A stretch of DNA of 64,000 nt, from contig JAVSML010024717.1 of assembly GCA_038503035.1 (NCBI GenBank), positions 992,001-1,056,000 on the forward strand. Direction: 5' to 3'. This DNA is from Crocodylus rhombifer (lineage: Eukaryota; Chordata; Crocodylia; Crocodylidae). Positions 22,475-33,543 of the stretch are shown here, one piece after another. The notes beneath the pieces are model-generated. The model was not told the origin of the DNA, ran no database searches, and saw nothing but the letters and a program-made list of their open reading frames with translations. Numbering within the stretch: position 1 is the stretch's first letter; each line of letters begins with the position of its first letter. The position numbers were made by a program, and so were the translations under genes.

Positions 22475-25069
22475 GTGGGGAAAAGGGGGGGAGGGGTTGC
22501 GCTCTATGTTAAGGAGCAATATACATCAACCCTCATCAAGACAGAATCAAAAGATGAGGAAGTAGAAGGACTGTGGGTTAGGCTACATGGGGGGCAAGGA
22601 GAAAAGGATTTGGTGGTAGGGGTCTGCTACAGACCCCCACATCAAGGGGAAGAAATAGATTTGGGGCTCCTGAGGCAACTCTCAGAGACCATAAAAGCTA
22701 AAGAGGCGGTGGTCATGGGGGACCTAAACTACCCGGACATCTGCTGGGAGACACAGACAGCAAAGTCCCACCGCTCACGCAGGTTTCTAACCTGTGTACA
22801 GGACCTCCACCTGACGCAGGAGGTACATGGTCCCACTAGGGGGAATGCCTTACTGGATCTGGTATTGGCAACGGGGGATGACATAGTAGGGGACCTACAG
22901 ATCGGTAGCCATCTGGGGGACAGTGATCACCTAAAAGTACAATTCAACATAAGGCGTCGAGTGGGTAAGGTAACCAGTAGGGTGAACGTGCTGGACTTTA
23001 GGAAAGCTGATTTCAGCAAACTCAGGCGATTAGTGAAGGATGCACTGCAGAGTAGTAGTTTTGAAATGATGGGAGCCCAAGAAGGGTGGCTGTGCCTTAA
23101 GGAAGTTATCCTTCGAGCACAAAGCGAGACGATCCCCGTGCGAGGTAAAAGAGGGAAAGGGGCCAGGAGGCTTCCCTGGCTGACCAGAGAAATCCTGGGC
23201 AGACTAAGGGCCAAAAGGGGAGCACATAAAAAGTGGAAACAGGGAGATATCACCAAAGAGGAATATACCTCTTCTGCTCGTGCTTGTAGGGAGGCAGTTA
23301 GACAGGCCAAAGCTACCATGGAGCTGAGGATGGCAACCCAAGTAAAAGACAATAAGAAATTGTTTTTTAGATATATAGGGAGTAAAAGGAAGGCCCAGGG
23401 AGGAATAGGACCCCTGCTAAATGGGCAGAAACAATTGGTGACGGACAGAGGGGACAAGGCTGAACTCCTCAACGAGTTCTTCGCCTCAGTGTTCCTAAGT
23501 GAGAGGCATGACAAGTCTCTCACTGGGAGTGTAGGGAGGCAGCAGCAAGGCACCAGACTTCCATGCGTGGACCCTGAGGTGGTGCAGGGTCACTTGGAGA
23601 AACTGGATGCCTTTAAGTCGGCAGGCCCGGATGAGCTCCATCCGAGGGTACTGAAGGCACTGGCCGACATCATTGCAGAGCCACTGGCGGGAATATTTGA
23701 ACGCTCGTGGTGCACGGGTCAAGTCCCGGAGGACTGGAAAAGGGCCAATGTGGTTCCCATTTTCAAGAAGGGGAGGAAGGAGGACCCGGGTAACTATAGG
23801 CCAGTCAGTCTCACCTCCATCCTTGGCAAAATCTTTGAGAAAATCATCAAGGCTCACATTTGTGAGAGCCCGGCAGGACAAATTATGCTGAGGGGAAACC
23901 AGCACGGGTTTGTGGCAGGTAGATCGTGCCTGACCAATCTAGTCTCTTTTTATGACCAGGTCACAAAACGCCTCGACGCAGGAGGAGGGGTGGATGTCGT
24001 ATACTTGGACTTCAGGAAGGCCTTTGACACGGTATCCCACCCCATACTGGTGAACAAGTTAAGGGGCTGTGACTTGGATGACTGCACAGTCCGGTGGGTG
24101 GAGAATTGGCTGGAGGGTCGCACCCAGAGAGTTGTGGTGGATGGGTCGGTTTCGACCTGGAAGAGTGTGGGCAGTGGGGTCCCGCAGGGCTCGGTGCTTG
24201 GACCGATACTCTTTAATGTCTTCATCAGCGACTTGGACGAGGGGGTGAAATGTACTCTGTCCAAGTTTGCAGATGACACTAAGCTATGGGGCGAAGTGGA
24301 CATGCCGGAGGGCAGGGAACAGCTGCAAGCAGACCTGGACAGGTTAGACAAGTGGGCAGAAAACAACAGAATGCAGTTCAACAAGGAGAAATGCAAAGTG
24401 CTGCATCTAGGGAGGAAAAATGTCCAGCACACCTACAGCCTAGGAAATGACCTGCTGGGTGGCACGGAAGTGGAAAGGGATCTTGGAGTCCTAGTGGACT
24501 CCAAGATGAACATGAGTCGGCAGTGTGACGAAACCATCAGAAAAGCCAATGGCACTTTATCGTGCATCAGCAGATGCATGACAAATAGGTCCAAGGAGGT
24601 GATACTTCCCCTCTATCGGGCGCTGGTCAGACCGCAGCTGGAGTACTGCGTGCAGTTCTGGGCGCCGCACTTCAAGAAGGATGCGGATAACCTGGAGAGG
24701 GTCCAGAGAAGGGCCACTCGTATGGTTAAGGGCCTGCAGGCCAAGCCCTACGAGGAGAGATTAGAGAAACTGGACCTTTTCAGCCTCCGCAAGAGAAGGT
24801 TGAGAGGCGACCTGGTGGCTGCCTATAAGTTCGTCAGGGGGGCACAGAAGGGAATTGGTGAGTATTTATTCACTAAGGCGCCCCCGGGGGTTACAAGAAA
24901 TAATGGCCACAAGCTGGAGGAGAGCAGATTTAGATTAGATATTAGGAGGAACTTCTTCACAGTTCGAGTGGCCAAGGTCTGGAACGGGCTCCCAAGGGAG
25001 GTGGTGCTCTCCCCTACCCTGGGGGTATTCAAGAGAAGGTTGGATGTGTATCTAGCTGGGGTAATGTAG
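22475..25069 (+). CDS. CR1 ORF2 polyprotein: endonuclease remainder plus reverse transcriptase
   Basis: 864 codons open from GTG/ATG-like start to TAG. Residues 1-165 finish the endonuclease: GDLNYPDI with Asp 83, DLVLATGDD, and the SDH catalytic triplet at 150-152. Residues 175-330 are the linker typical of CR1 (VLDFRKADF, WLCLKEVILRAQ). The reverse transcriptase follows: WKRANVVPIFKKG, NYRPVSLTS, YLDFRKAFDTVSH (Asp 512), VPQGSVLGPILFN (570-582) and KFADDTKLW (Asp 600 and 601, the polymerase pair). The C-terminal region has VQRRATRMVKGL and LPREVVLSPTLGVFKRRLD. All polymerase aspartates are present and no frameshift is seen. Because translation would have to begin downstream of the stop at 22460, the protein would lack the N-terminal catalytic Asn and Glu and so could not nick DNA. 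Host transcription is not indicated. Confidence 0.9.
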   Translation: MGKRGGGVALYVKEQYTSTLIKTESKDEEVEGLWVRLHGGQGEKDLVVGVCYRPPHQGEEIDLGLLRQLSETIKAKEAVVMGDLNYPDICWETQTAKSHRSRRFLTCVQDLHLTQEVHGPTRGNALLDLVLATGDDIVGDLQIGSHLGDSDHLKVQFNIRRRVGKVTSRVNVLDFRKADFSKLRRLVKDALQSSSFEMMGAQEGWLCLKEVILRAQSETIPVRGKRGKGARRLPWLTREILGRLRAKRGAHKKWKQGDITKEEYTSSARACREAVRQAKATMELRMATQVKDNKKLFFRYIGSKRKAQGGIGPLLNGQKQLVTDRGDKAELLNEFFASVFLSERHDKSLTGSVGRQQQGTRLPCVDPEVVQGHLEKLDAFKSAGPDELHPRVLKALADIIAEPLAGIFERSWCTGQVPEDWKRANVVPIFKKGRKEDPGNYRPVSLTSILGKIFEKIIKAHICESPAGQIMLRGNQHGFVAGRSCLTNLVSFYDQVTKRLDAGGGVDVVYLDFRKAFDTVSHPILVNKLRGCDLDDCTVRWVENWLEGRTQRVVVDGSVSTWKSVGSGVPQGSVLGPILFNVFISDLDEGVKCTLSKFADDTKLWGEVDMPEGREQLQADLDRLDKWAENNRMQFNKEKCKVLHLGRKNVQHTYSLGNDLLGGTEVERDLGVLVDSKMNMSRQCDETIRKANGTLSCISRCMTNRSKEVILPLYRALVRPQLEYCVQFWAPHFKKDADNLERVQRRATRMVKGLQAKPYEERLEKLDLFSLRKRRLRGDLVAAYKFVRGAQKGIGEYLFTKAPPGVTRNNGHKLEESRFRLDIRRNFFTVRVAKVWNGLPREVVLSPTLGVFKRRLDVYLAGVM

Positions 25070-25171
25070 GCCCAGCACTCTTTCCTGCTTATGCAGGGGG
25101 TCGGACTCGATGATCTATTGAGGTCCCTTCCGACCCTAGCATCTATGAATCTATGAATCTATGAATCTATA
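25070..25171 (+). repeat. CR1 3' UTR and octamer tail
   Basis: Short UTR with the inverted CR1 signature followed by ATCTATGA repeated 3.75 times (25141-25170). CR1 elements end in such octamers rather than poly(A). Confidence 0.9.
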
Positions 25172-26922
25172 AGTAGTTTTGCTTGAATAATAATGGCTGT
25201 AGGATTGGCCTCACTGCCTGATTAATCTTCGTGAAGCTTAGCACAGATACAAAGAGACTAAATCCTAATTCACTCACTAGAGGTCTAATATATAGGGACC
25301 TTCTCAATTCACGATTTCACACAATACACCATTAAAGAGTCAACAGACATGGGTTTTGGTTATCTACCATTTTGCGGGTTCACACAGAATATCTGCACAT
25401 CCACAGCAAAACTGAATTGTAACCAAGCATAAATGCACTGACGTGCCCCCAAGGCAGCACTGAACTGCTTCAGAGCATGTGGAATAGGGATAGACTTAAT
25501 TGCCTAAAATGAAAATATTCACATCTCAGATACAGGCATATGTGATTCAGAACATTATGGGAGGTGAAGTAGAAGGTCATTGAGTGACTTAGACACTGAA
25601 AAGCTATGTAACACTAATATCTTACCAAGGAGACAGAATTTGTCCCAGACCCTGGGAGTCCACCTGCATGGAACTCATTGCAGAACTGGCTCTCTTGACA
25701 ACTCCACTGTTTTTCAGTCTACAAACATGTAATATTAGTCAGAGCTGCTTGACTATTGGTGATAGTGGAGAAGGCTTGCTGTCAAGTAACTACAGGACTT
25801 TCCCTGAATGGGGTCCAGCATTGGGTACTTATTTCCTTTATCAGCATTTCATTTTTATAGTGTTGGTATCTTTCAGAAATATCTCAGTTGGCTGAAACCT
25901 GGTGTATAAGTTGGTTTCTAATACAGTAAGGATGACCAATCCATCAACAGCATTTTATTATGTGAGAAAAAGAGATGTTTGGATTAATTTTTTTAAAGTT
26001 TTTAAAAAAAGAAATTAATGTCATTATCCATAAACAGAATTAGACTTGAGTCATATCCTTTGCTTTGCCCTTGTGTATGTGTGTTTGCTTTAAATGTAGA
26101 CAGACTGGAAAGAAGTCTCTGTGATTCAACTTTGGTTAATTAATAATATAAATAAGATGTGTGTGGTTTTGTTGCAAGTCTGGGGAAAAGGAAGTTTGCA
26201 GGTAATGTGTCATTTGTAGCATACCAATCACAAATGTTCCTTTTTCTGAACATCAAATCCAGTCAGTGCTGCTATTCTATCACTCCAACAGGAGGTGAGG
26301 AAGCATTATCAGGAAATCTGAGTGCTTGGATTGTGCTGGTGTTAGACCACTAGGTCATGGGACATAGAAAAGCTGATGATTTAGAGTCAACCAGTATATA
26401 AAACCAACCTACTTCCACTTGAAGTTTCAGTGGAAATGAAGCAGTACTGACAGGAGCAGCACAGAAAGAGCCAGTGAAATCAAGCAAGAAACTAACAATG
26501 TCTTTGAAATATGAAGGAAGCTCCATGTCCTTTGCAGCAGGACAAACTAAATTAGAGAGAAAAAAAATGAAACAGCTGCTTTTTCAGAGACAGACAACCT
26601 TATGATGTAATTTTCACACTCAGTCGATCAAAGCTCATGTTATGATTCACTGACCATGAGAATGAGATTAGATGAGAGATATTGTTAACAGGTTGCTCTT
26701 TACAATTGATAGAAGAAGTTCATATCAAATTTTGCAAGACACTCCCATCCTTCAAAAGCTTTCTAAAGCATCCCCATCCAGAACAGAACGAGAGAAGTTT
26801 CAGCTACCAAACATCGTGCAATAATGCCCAACACTGCTTAGAAACAGAACATTCCTCACATGCCCTTGAGATCGCTGAAGCAGGTTGACACACTTAGCTA
26901 AGGGTTTGTGTTGTGTAAGTTG
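25172..26922. other. No gene seen
   Basis: Unique-looking AT-rich DNA. Short open frames only. Confidence 0.45.
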
Positions 26923-26995
26923 TGCCTGATCCACAATCCACAGAATTCAACAGGACTCTTATTTGATTTTAACAGACTTTGAATTAGGCTGCTGA
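26923..26995. repeat. Fragment of an ancient palindromic repeat
   Basis: GTGCCTGATCCACAATCCAC, AATTCAACAGGACTCTTATTTG and TTTGAATTAGG follow a repeat theme (GGGCCTGATCCAAAGCCCATT, AGTCAATGGGAGTCTTT, TTTGGATCAGG) that I know from reptile genomes. A second piece is at 44534. Confidence 0.45.
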
Positions 26996-27237
26996 TGCAG
27001 AGGAAGAGTTGGGTAGCAGAATATAAATGATAGCCAGACTTTTGAGAGGCCGAAATTGGAATTTAGCTTTTATTATTACATGTGTGTATATGCTAGACTG
27101 TTTGTTCACCGAATAATGAGACCTCTTCCTCCCACTGGCAACCTGCACAAGACTTTCCAGAACCAGATGTTGGGACAGGAAAAGAATTGCACCACTCTGC
27201 AACTATGTCTCACTGAAGGTTCATGAGTACACAGCAC
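26996..27237. other. No gene seen
   Basis: Short single-copy gap before a CR1 fragment. Confidence 0.4.
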
Positions 27238-27959
27238 ACTTATAGGCTCAGCAGTGTGCTACACTTGCTAGCAGCACGGCTGAAAGGGACTTGGGGGTCA
27301 TGACTGACCACAAGAAGAATATGAACCACCAATGTGATGTTGCAGCTGGTAAAGCGAGCAAAACTCTGGCTTGCATCCATAGATGCTTCTCAAGCAAATC
27401 CTAGGATGTCATCCTCCTGCTGTACTCAGCCTTGGTGAGCTGGAGTACTGCGTCCATTACTGGGCTTCACAATTTAAAAAGGATGTGGAGAAGCTTGAGA
27501 GAGTCCAAAGGAGAACAACGCGCATGATCAGAGGGCAGGAAAACTGGCCTTATGATGAGAGGCTGAGAGCTATGGGACTCATCAGCCTGGAAAAGGCAGG
27601 CTCAGGGGGCACCTGGTGGCTGCCTATAAATATATAAGGGATGTACATCGGGACCTAGGGAATGCCTGTTCACCAGAGCGCCCCAAGGGACAACTAGGTC
27701 AAATGGTTACAAACTCCTCCAAGACCATTTCAGGCTGGACATACGGAAGAACTTCTTTACTGTCTGAGGCCCCAAGGCCTGGAACAGACTGCCTCCAGAG
27801 GTGGTGCATGCATCTACTCTGGACACTTTTAAGAGTCAATTGGAGGTTTATCTTGCTGGGATCCTGTGACCCCAGCTGACTTCCTGCCCCTGGGGCAGGG
27901 AGCTGGACTCAATGATCTTCTGAGGTCCCTTCCAGCCTTAATGTCTATGAATTCTATGA
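27238..27959 (+). mobile_element. CR1 LINE, 3' 0.7 kb, decayed
   Basis: Starts at CTTATAGGCTCAGCAG, equivalent to codons just after the RT thumb in the copy at 29085, and ends in CTATGAATTCTATGAA. The open piece at 27383-27637 reads LEYCVHYWASQFKKDVEKLERVQRR, matching the C-terminal domain of CR1 ORF2. Frame changes and stops occur on both sides (for example FFTV-stop at about 27765). Pseudogene of the EVVQAP-type CR1 group. Confidence 0.85.
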
Positions 27960-28689
27960 AAGTAGGAGGAGCCATCCTAATCTCAGGAGAAGAATATTAT
28001 GGATCAGAAATGAGGTGGTATTTTTAGGGCCTATTCTAAAATGACAGTCTAGTTCACAACCAGAAGTAGTCTCCACTTCACTTGAAACCGCATGATGACC
28101 TTCATGCCACAGTCTGTTGCCAGCAGCAGCCACAGGAATACCCACCTACTACAGACCACCGAAGTGAGGAACAGCTGCTAAGAAAGGGAGACCCCTGAAA
28201 TGATCCTCAGAGAGGTACCACGTAGGCAAGTGGTTGGTGTGCTGAGAAGTAATGACTTGAAGGTTGGAAGAATAACCTTCTCAGCAGGATTAACTTGTAG
28301 AGAGCTCCATACCATCTCAGCTAGGCTGCCTCCCATACCCAAACTACTTTAGTGCTTGTTCAGGTATCTCTGCAATGCAGGTCTACTCCAAGATAAAACA
28401 TGTTCTCCATGTCAGCCTTTTGGAAGGGGTGCACCAGATCGCTAACTCCTCTCCATTAGTGGAGAGCAAAATATTCATCACAAACTTTGACGAGTTTTTT
28501 TTCCAGTAGCTTCATGAAAATTTATTCACAAATGGCCAGGCATAGTTGCTCAATTCATAGATGTCAGTGTTTGTGCCATCATGATTAATCAATACTCTTT
28601 GTTCCCTTTAGGGAACTGACCCAATCATTGGAACTGCAAATGGTTAATTTAATCTTAAAACACCATGGAACTTAAATAACTTGCCTGGA
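27960..28689. other. No gene seen
   Basis: Single-copy-looking DNA. Confidence 0.4.
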
Positions 28690-29010
28690 ACAAAAGGACA
28701 GAGGTCTGGACTTGATTCCAACTTCTGATGTTGGCTTGTGTGCCCTTGGGCAAGGCACTTTAGAAAAGGTTTAAGAAAAAAGGTAATTTAACTTTGGATT
28801 CCAAAATCCATATTTAGGGACCTACATTGAAATTAATGGAAGTTTCTGACTGATACACATTTATTTAAGAATTCAAAAATGGATTTAAGAAATGCCCATG
28901 TTTTTAGAATCTTAGCCTCCATTCTCCAAGCCTCTGTTTTCTCCCCACCTATACAAGGGGGTTGAAAAAATGTAATTATATGCTAGGAGCACTGTAAGAC
29001 CTAACTACAA
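28690..29010 (+). repeat. MIR-like SINE split by a short AT-rich insertion
   Basis: TCTGGACTTGATTCCAACTTCTGA, GTGCCCTTGGGCAAGGCACTTTAG and, after about 150 bp, CAAGCCTCTGTTTTCTCC plus CACCTATACAAGGGGG follow the order of a MIR/CORE-SINE (GACCTTGGGCAAGTCACTT, CTCTGTTTCC, CTGTAAAATGGGG). The intervening 28765-28912 contains TTTAGGGACCTACATTGAAATTAATGG, another old repeat theme. Confidence 0.5.
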
Positions 29011-29084
29011 GAAAAGATACAAATTGCTAAAAGAAGCTTTAGCTAAGCGTTCATCCCCTGGGAGCTCAGTACAGGATCAGGCCA

Positions 29085-30573
29085 ATGTATAAAATTCTAT
29101 TAAATGGGTACTTTGTGTCGGTCTTTCATCAGTCCCATGGGATGCCCATGCCTCCTACGGGACAGAGAGGTCCAGGTGTGGGAGATCCCCTGCCCTCCAT
29201 TAATGCTGACCTAGTGAAGGAACACCTTGAGAGGCTGGATACCTTAAAGTCAGCCGGCCTTGACAATCTACATCCCAGGGTACTCAAGGAGTCGACGAAC
29301 ATCATAGCCCAGCCTCTGGCACGGATCTTTGAAAACTCCTGGAGCTCTGGTGTAGTGCCCGAAGACTAGAAGAAGGCCAATGTGGTGCCTATCTTCAAGA
29401 GAGGGAGGAAAGTGGATCCGGCAAACTATAGGCCTATCAGCCTGACTTCTATCCCAGGGAAGATCTTAGAAAAGATTATTAAAGAGGCCAACCTTAACGG
29501 ACTGACTGACACCAACATCCTAAGGGATAGCTAGCACAGGTTTGTTCCGGGTAGGTCTTGCTTGACCAATCTCATTTCCTTCTATCACCTGGACAAGGGA
29601 GAAGAGATTGATGTCATATATCTTGACTTTAAAAAAGCCTTCTATCTGGTATCCCATGATCACCTCTTGGTGAAACTGGCTAATTGTGGCCTTGGGTCCA
29701 CCACGATCTCCTGTCTGGAAAACTGGCTCCATGGTCGGACCCAGAGGGTAGTAATTGATGGAAGTCAATCACCAGGGTACCTTGTGACCAGTGGGGTCCC
29801 CCAAGGCTCTGTCCTTGGACCCATATTGTTCAACATCTTCATTAATGATGTGGACATTGGAGTCAGGAGCAGACTGGCCAAGTTTGCCGATGACACCAAA
29901 CTTTGGGGCAAAGCACCCACGCCAGAAGATAGGCGGGTGATCCAGGCTGACCTGGACAGGCTCAGCAAATGGGTGGATGAGAACCTGATGGTGTTTAACA
30001 CCAAAAAATGCAAGGTTCTCCACCTTGGGAAGAAAAACCTGCAGCATCCTTATAGGCTCGGCAGTGCTACACTGGCTAGCACTATGGAAGAAAGAGACTT
30101 GGGAGTCATCATTGACCACGAGCCTGCAGTGCGATGCTGCGGCTACTAAAGCAACCAAAACGCTGGCTTGCATCCATAGATGCTTCTCAAGCAAATCCTG
30201 GGACATCATTCTCCCCTTGTACTCGGCCTTGGTGAGGCCGCAGCTGGAGCACTGCATCCAGTTTTGGGCTCCACAATTCAAAAAGGATGTGGAGAAGCTC
30301 GAGACAGTCCAGAGAAGAGCCACATGCATGATCAGAGGCCAGGAAAACAGACCTTACGACGACAGGCTGAGAGCCATGGGACTCTTTAGCCTGGAAAAGT
30401 GCAGGCTCAGGGGTGATCTGATGGCCACCTATAAGTTTATCAGGGGTGACCACCAGGATCTGGGGGAACGTTTGTTCACTAGAGTGCCCCAAGGGATGAT
30501 GAGGTTAAATGGTCATAAACTACTACAAGACCATTTCAGGATGGACATAGGGAAGAATTTCTTTACTGTCTGA
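29085..30573 (+). pseudogene. CR1 reverse transcriptase remnant
   Basis: Readable pieces: 29085-29369 (LKSAGLDNLHPRVLKE, ends at a TAG replacing the W of EDWKKANVV), 29562-30149 (YLDFKKAFYLVSHDHL, VPQGSVLGPILFN, KFADDTKLW) and 30025-30573 (LEHCIQFWAPQFKKDVEKLE). The first two share a frame and are separated by two stops. The third is shifted by an 11-nt deletion near 30120, seen against the copy at 33805-34215, where HKMNMSLQCD is kept. The last break, FFTV-stop at 30571, is a CGA-to-TGA change against 33629-33835. The polymerase motifs survive but the enzyme cannot be made. Confidence 0.85.
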
Positions 30574-30768
30574 GCCCCCAAGGTCTGGAACAGTCTGCCA
30601 GCGGAGGTGGTTCAAGCACCTACATTGAACACCTTCAAGAGCAAATTGGATGCTTATCTTGCTGGGATCCTATGACCTCAGCTGACTTCCTGCCCTTCAG
30701 GCAGGGGGCTGGACTCAATGATCTTCTGAGGTTCCTTCCAGCCCTAATGTCTATGAAATTTATGAATT
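29085..30768 (+). mobile_element. CR1 LINE, 1.7 kb 3' part (RT and C-terminus)
   Basis: Covers ORF2 from just before the reverse transcriptase to the 3' tail (GTCTATGAAATTTATGAATT). Same CR1 group as 33544, 46961 and 53411. The 3' UTR CAGGGGGCTGGACTCAATGA is the standard CR1 terminus. 5' truncated with no visible duplication. Confidence 0.9.
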
Positions 30769-31734
30769 GCTAAAGGGCAGTGTCTCAGCCCCTTGCCATC
30801 TTTTCATTTCAAAGAACAACTGTTGCGAATATCTGCCACCCTCCCACCTCTGATCAAGCTTGTCCAGTCCTTGACATTTCATAATGTTGTTTCTAGTTGA
30901 ATTTCTGCTCAAACAAATGGAAAATTAATTAAGACTTCTGCACTAGTTTTCATGGGGGAGTTTCAAGCAGCACTGTGGTGTATATCAAAACCTTATAGCC
31001 AAAACATAGCAATTTTCTAGTGTTGTGAACATTGTATAATCCAGAGAACATTCAATTGCACCCTTCCTATCTCTTTTTCACAAAGAGCTCAGTAAAATGC
31101 TGCAGAGCTGATATCATGGTTCATTTGTTTTCCAATGCATCCTCTTTTCAGTGTAACCTAAGATATGTAAAACACTGTACTAGCAATTTCAATATTTTCT
31201 TAATTGATACATTCCCTTAGAGTCAGTCTGCACCACTGAAGCAGATCAAAGAAAATTGGCTTTTACTCTCAATTCTGCAACAGAGGAGAAGGCATCATAA
31301 TTCCATGAAACCCAGAAAGATTTCTTAAACACTCATTTTCATTGTCCTGAGCACTCAGCTATCAATAGACAGCATCTCTTACGCATTTTCTTTTCCCTCC
31401 TTCCCTTTCACAGACTCTTTGTTCTTTTTCTTTTACCTTCTTTATGCTTGAGATCATTTTCTTTTTCATCTTATTTTTATAGCTATTTCTCTTCCAAATC
31501 TAATTATTGCTTCATTTTTTCTCCTCCCAGGCTGTACTTAATCTCTGCCTGTCTGTCTTATCCTATCCGGCTCTACTTTCCCTCTATTCATTGTTCTCCT
31601 TCCCTTTGTCATTCTTCTTCAGCCTTTCCTTTCTTTCCATTTGCCTCTCCCATCTCTGCTGGCTGCTGTTCCCACTTCAGTCATTCATCTTGGTTGCTTT
31701 TCCATTCAAATGCTATAAATCTGGTAGGATATAG
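30769..31734. other. No gene seen
   Basis: AT-rich, then a pyrimidine-rich stretch (about 31380-31690) that opens frames of up to 114 codons rich in Ser, Phe and Leu. I regard them as artefacts of the CT-rich composition. Confidence 0.45.
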
Positions 31735-32000
31735 TTATTTATTGGTTTACCGTAACACCCATGAGCCTCAACTCAGACTGGGGCCTCGCTGAGCTGGGCA
31801 CTTTAAAAACATGCTAGGATACAGCCCCTGCTGCAAACAGTTTGCAGTTTAATGGGAGATTTTGAAAGGCATAAAAGTGAATTATCCACACAGCTCTTCT
31901 TGACTGCACTTTTGGGGGGTTGGGGGGTGCAGAATCTCAAAGCAGGGAGGAAGGGGAAACTGAGGCATTGAGTGACTAGCCAAGGACATCCTGGAGGGCT
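31735..32000 (-). repeat. Ancient SINE (inverted copy)
   Basis: TTTATTGGTTTACCGTAACACCC, CTCAGACTGGGGCCTCGCTG, AGCTGGGCACTTTAAAAACA, then GGAAACTGAGGCATTGAGTGAC. The reverse complement carries the CGGTAA...AATAAATA tail and GCGCCTAGCACAATGG-type core of the family seen at 16690. Confidence 0.55.
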
Positions 32001-32061
32001 GTTTGGAACCAGAAGTAGGCCATGATGTCTGTCTTCAAGTCCAATGTTTGAATCTCTAGAC

Positions 32062-32800
32062 TAGGGAAGTCCAATTTCTGGATAATCAGGAGCCAGATAA
32101 TAACTTCCCTGGCACACACTTCCATGCAGCAACAGGCCAATACAAAGTATAATCACAGGAGAGATGGCAACCAATGTTCCCCTTCCTGATCTGCAGGGAT
32201 GGCCCCACTCAGACCTTCAGCTACAGATCTCTGCCATTCCACAGACACTGCCAGAAGCCCTGCTTGCTTGCTTAAAATCAGACCACAAGCACTGGGGCCC
32301 CTCGCTTCTTGAGTCCAAGTCCCACTAGACTGCAGCGCTGTACCCATGGCCCAGGAACTGCCAGCCTGTATCAGCTGGGCCATACATAGGACGGGGAAGC
32401 TAGGGTGTGACAGCACAAATGGTTAGGGTCCTGCTTCTGCCCCTGCATCTACTGTCAGTTATAGTACCCTCCAACCCCAAAGGGAATCACACAGTCCCCT
32501 GTCCACCAGCTTCCCATGTACAGACATACACAGGCCTTCTTTCCCAAAACACAGTTGAATACCCTCACAGCATGGTTGCCAGACATGCTGCAGACACACC
32601 CATGCCAGCCCTGCCTAGACTAGCAATGGCAGCAGAAGCACCATAGTCCTGCGCATGTTCTCCTACTTAGCCTGGGTACAGGGCCCATACAATTAAAATT
32701 ATGCTACTTCTGCTTTTGGTTTTCGTCCTAAATTTTGCATGCATATCTCTGCACAGCACACATCAGATACAGCCCACAAGCTGCCAAAAGGGCAAACCTG
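32062..32800. mobile_element. hAT element (739 bp)
   Basis: A perfect 8-bp direct repeat CTCTAGAC flanks it (32054-32061 and 32801-32808). Left end TAGGGAAGTCCAATTTCTGG, right end CAGCCCACAAGCTGCC then AAGGGCAAACCTG, consistent with decayed hAT ends. The interior has no transposase motif. Open frames of 79-87 codons are without domains. Confidence 0.7.
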
Positions 32801-32808
32801 CTCTAGAC

Positions 32809-33543
32809 CACAGATAAGAAGTCAAAAATACTTCAGGCTGTTTTTCAGGAGGAAAACCTAACCAAGAAAAATAGACCAAGAGCAATAAATAGCATCTTCA
32901 AGAAACGTTGTGATAAATCAGTATTTATGTATGTTAGCTCATGGGTGGATATATAATTTTGAAAAGGGGGTGCAGATGGTGTATTGCATTATATATGATG
33001 ACACACCACACCTCTTCTCCAGTTAAAAAGAAACTAAAAGCTTTGCTAATAACCTAGGGAATTAGGACGATATCAATCAATTTAGAATCAAAGTAAAAAC
33101 AAAAATTAACTTTATTGGAATGTGCATTAATTTGTTGTATCATATTTTATGTATAAAAACACAACAAACTCGGCAAAAACAATCAAAGCATGTTTTTCAT
33201 TAGTCCTGCGGTCATTAGAACTAAACGTATATCTCTTTTACAGAGTCATAAAAGAAAATCTAGCCATCCTGAGCATCTTGACAATGCATCCATAACTTCA
33301 CATAAGTAAAGTGTTATTTACACACCTGAATTACACATTTCCCTACCCAAATTAATGTTTCTCAGTAGTTAAAAAAACCAAACAATCTTCAGGGATGGCA
33401 AAAAGGAGCTACCATACCAGGAGCAGCTTTCAGACAAAAGAATTATTGCAAAACAAAGGACAGCTTGATTAGTAGAGCCATTAAAGACCACTTAAAAGGA
33501 GAGCAAGAGTCTTTAATACCTGTGGAATGAAGCATTTAGAAAG
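32809..33543. other. No gene seen
   Basis: AT-rich unique-looking DNA. Confidence 0.45.

Larger units (their letters stand above)
22139..25171 (+). mobile_element. CR1 LINE with nearly intact ORF2
   Basis: About 3.0 kb: ORF2 from close to its beginning, a short 3' UTR (CAGGGGGTCGGACTCGATGA, CTTCCGACCCTAGC) and a tail of almost four ATCTATGA octamers (25141-25170). ORF1 and the 5' UTR are absent, because similarity begins abruptly after TTACTCACAG, as in typical 5'-truncated CR1 insertions. No flanking duplication is visible, which is usual for CR1. Copies with the same 3' signature lie at 1878 and 59879 (minus). It is the youngest-looking and most complete LINE in the window, and would otherwise supply the endonuclease and reverse transcriptase for target-primed reverse transcription. 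Confidence 0.95.

Noticed and set aside
31448..31792. Ser/Phe/Leu-rich 114-codon frame, resembling a membrane segment
   Set aside because: Produced by a pyrimidine-rich tract; the alternative frame is equally open.
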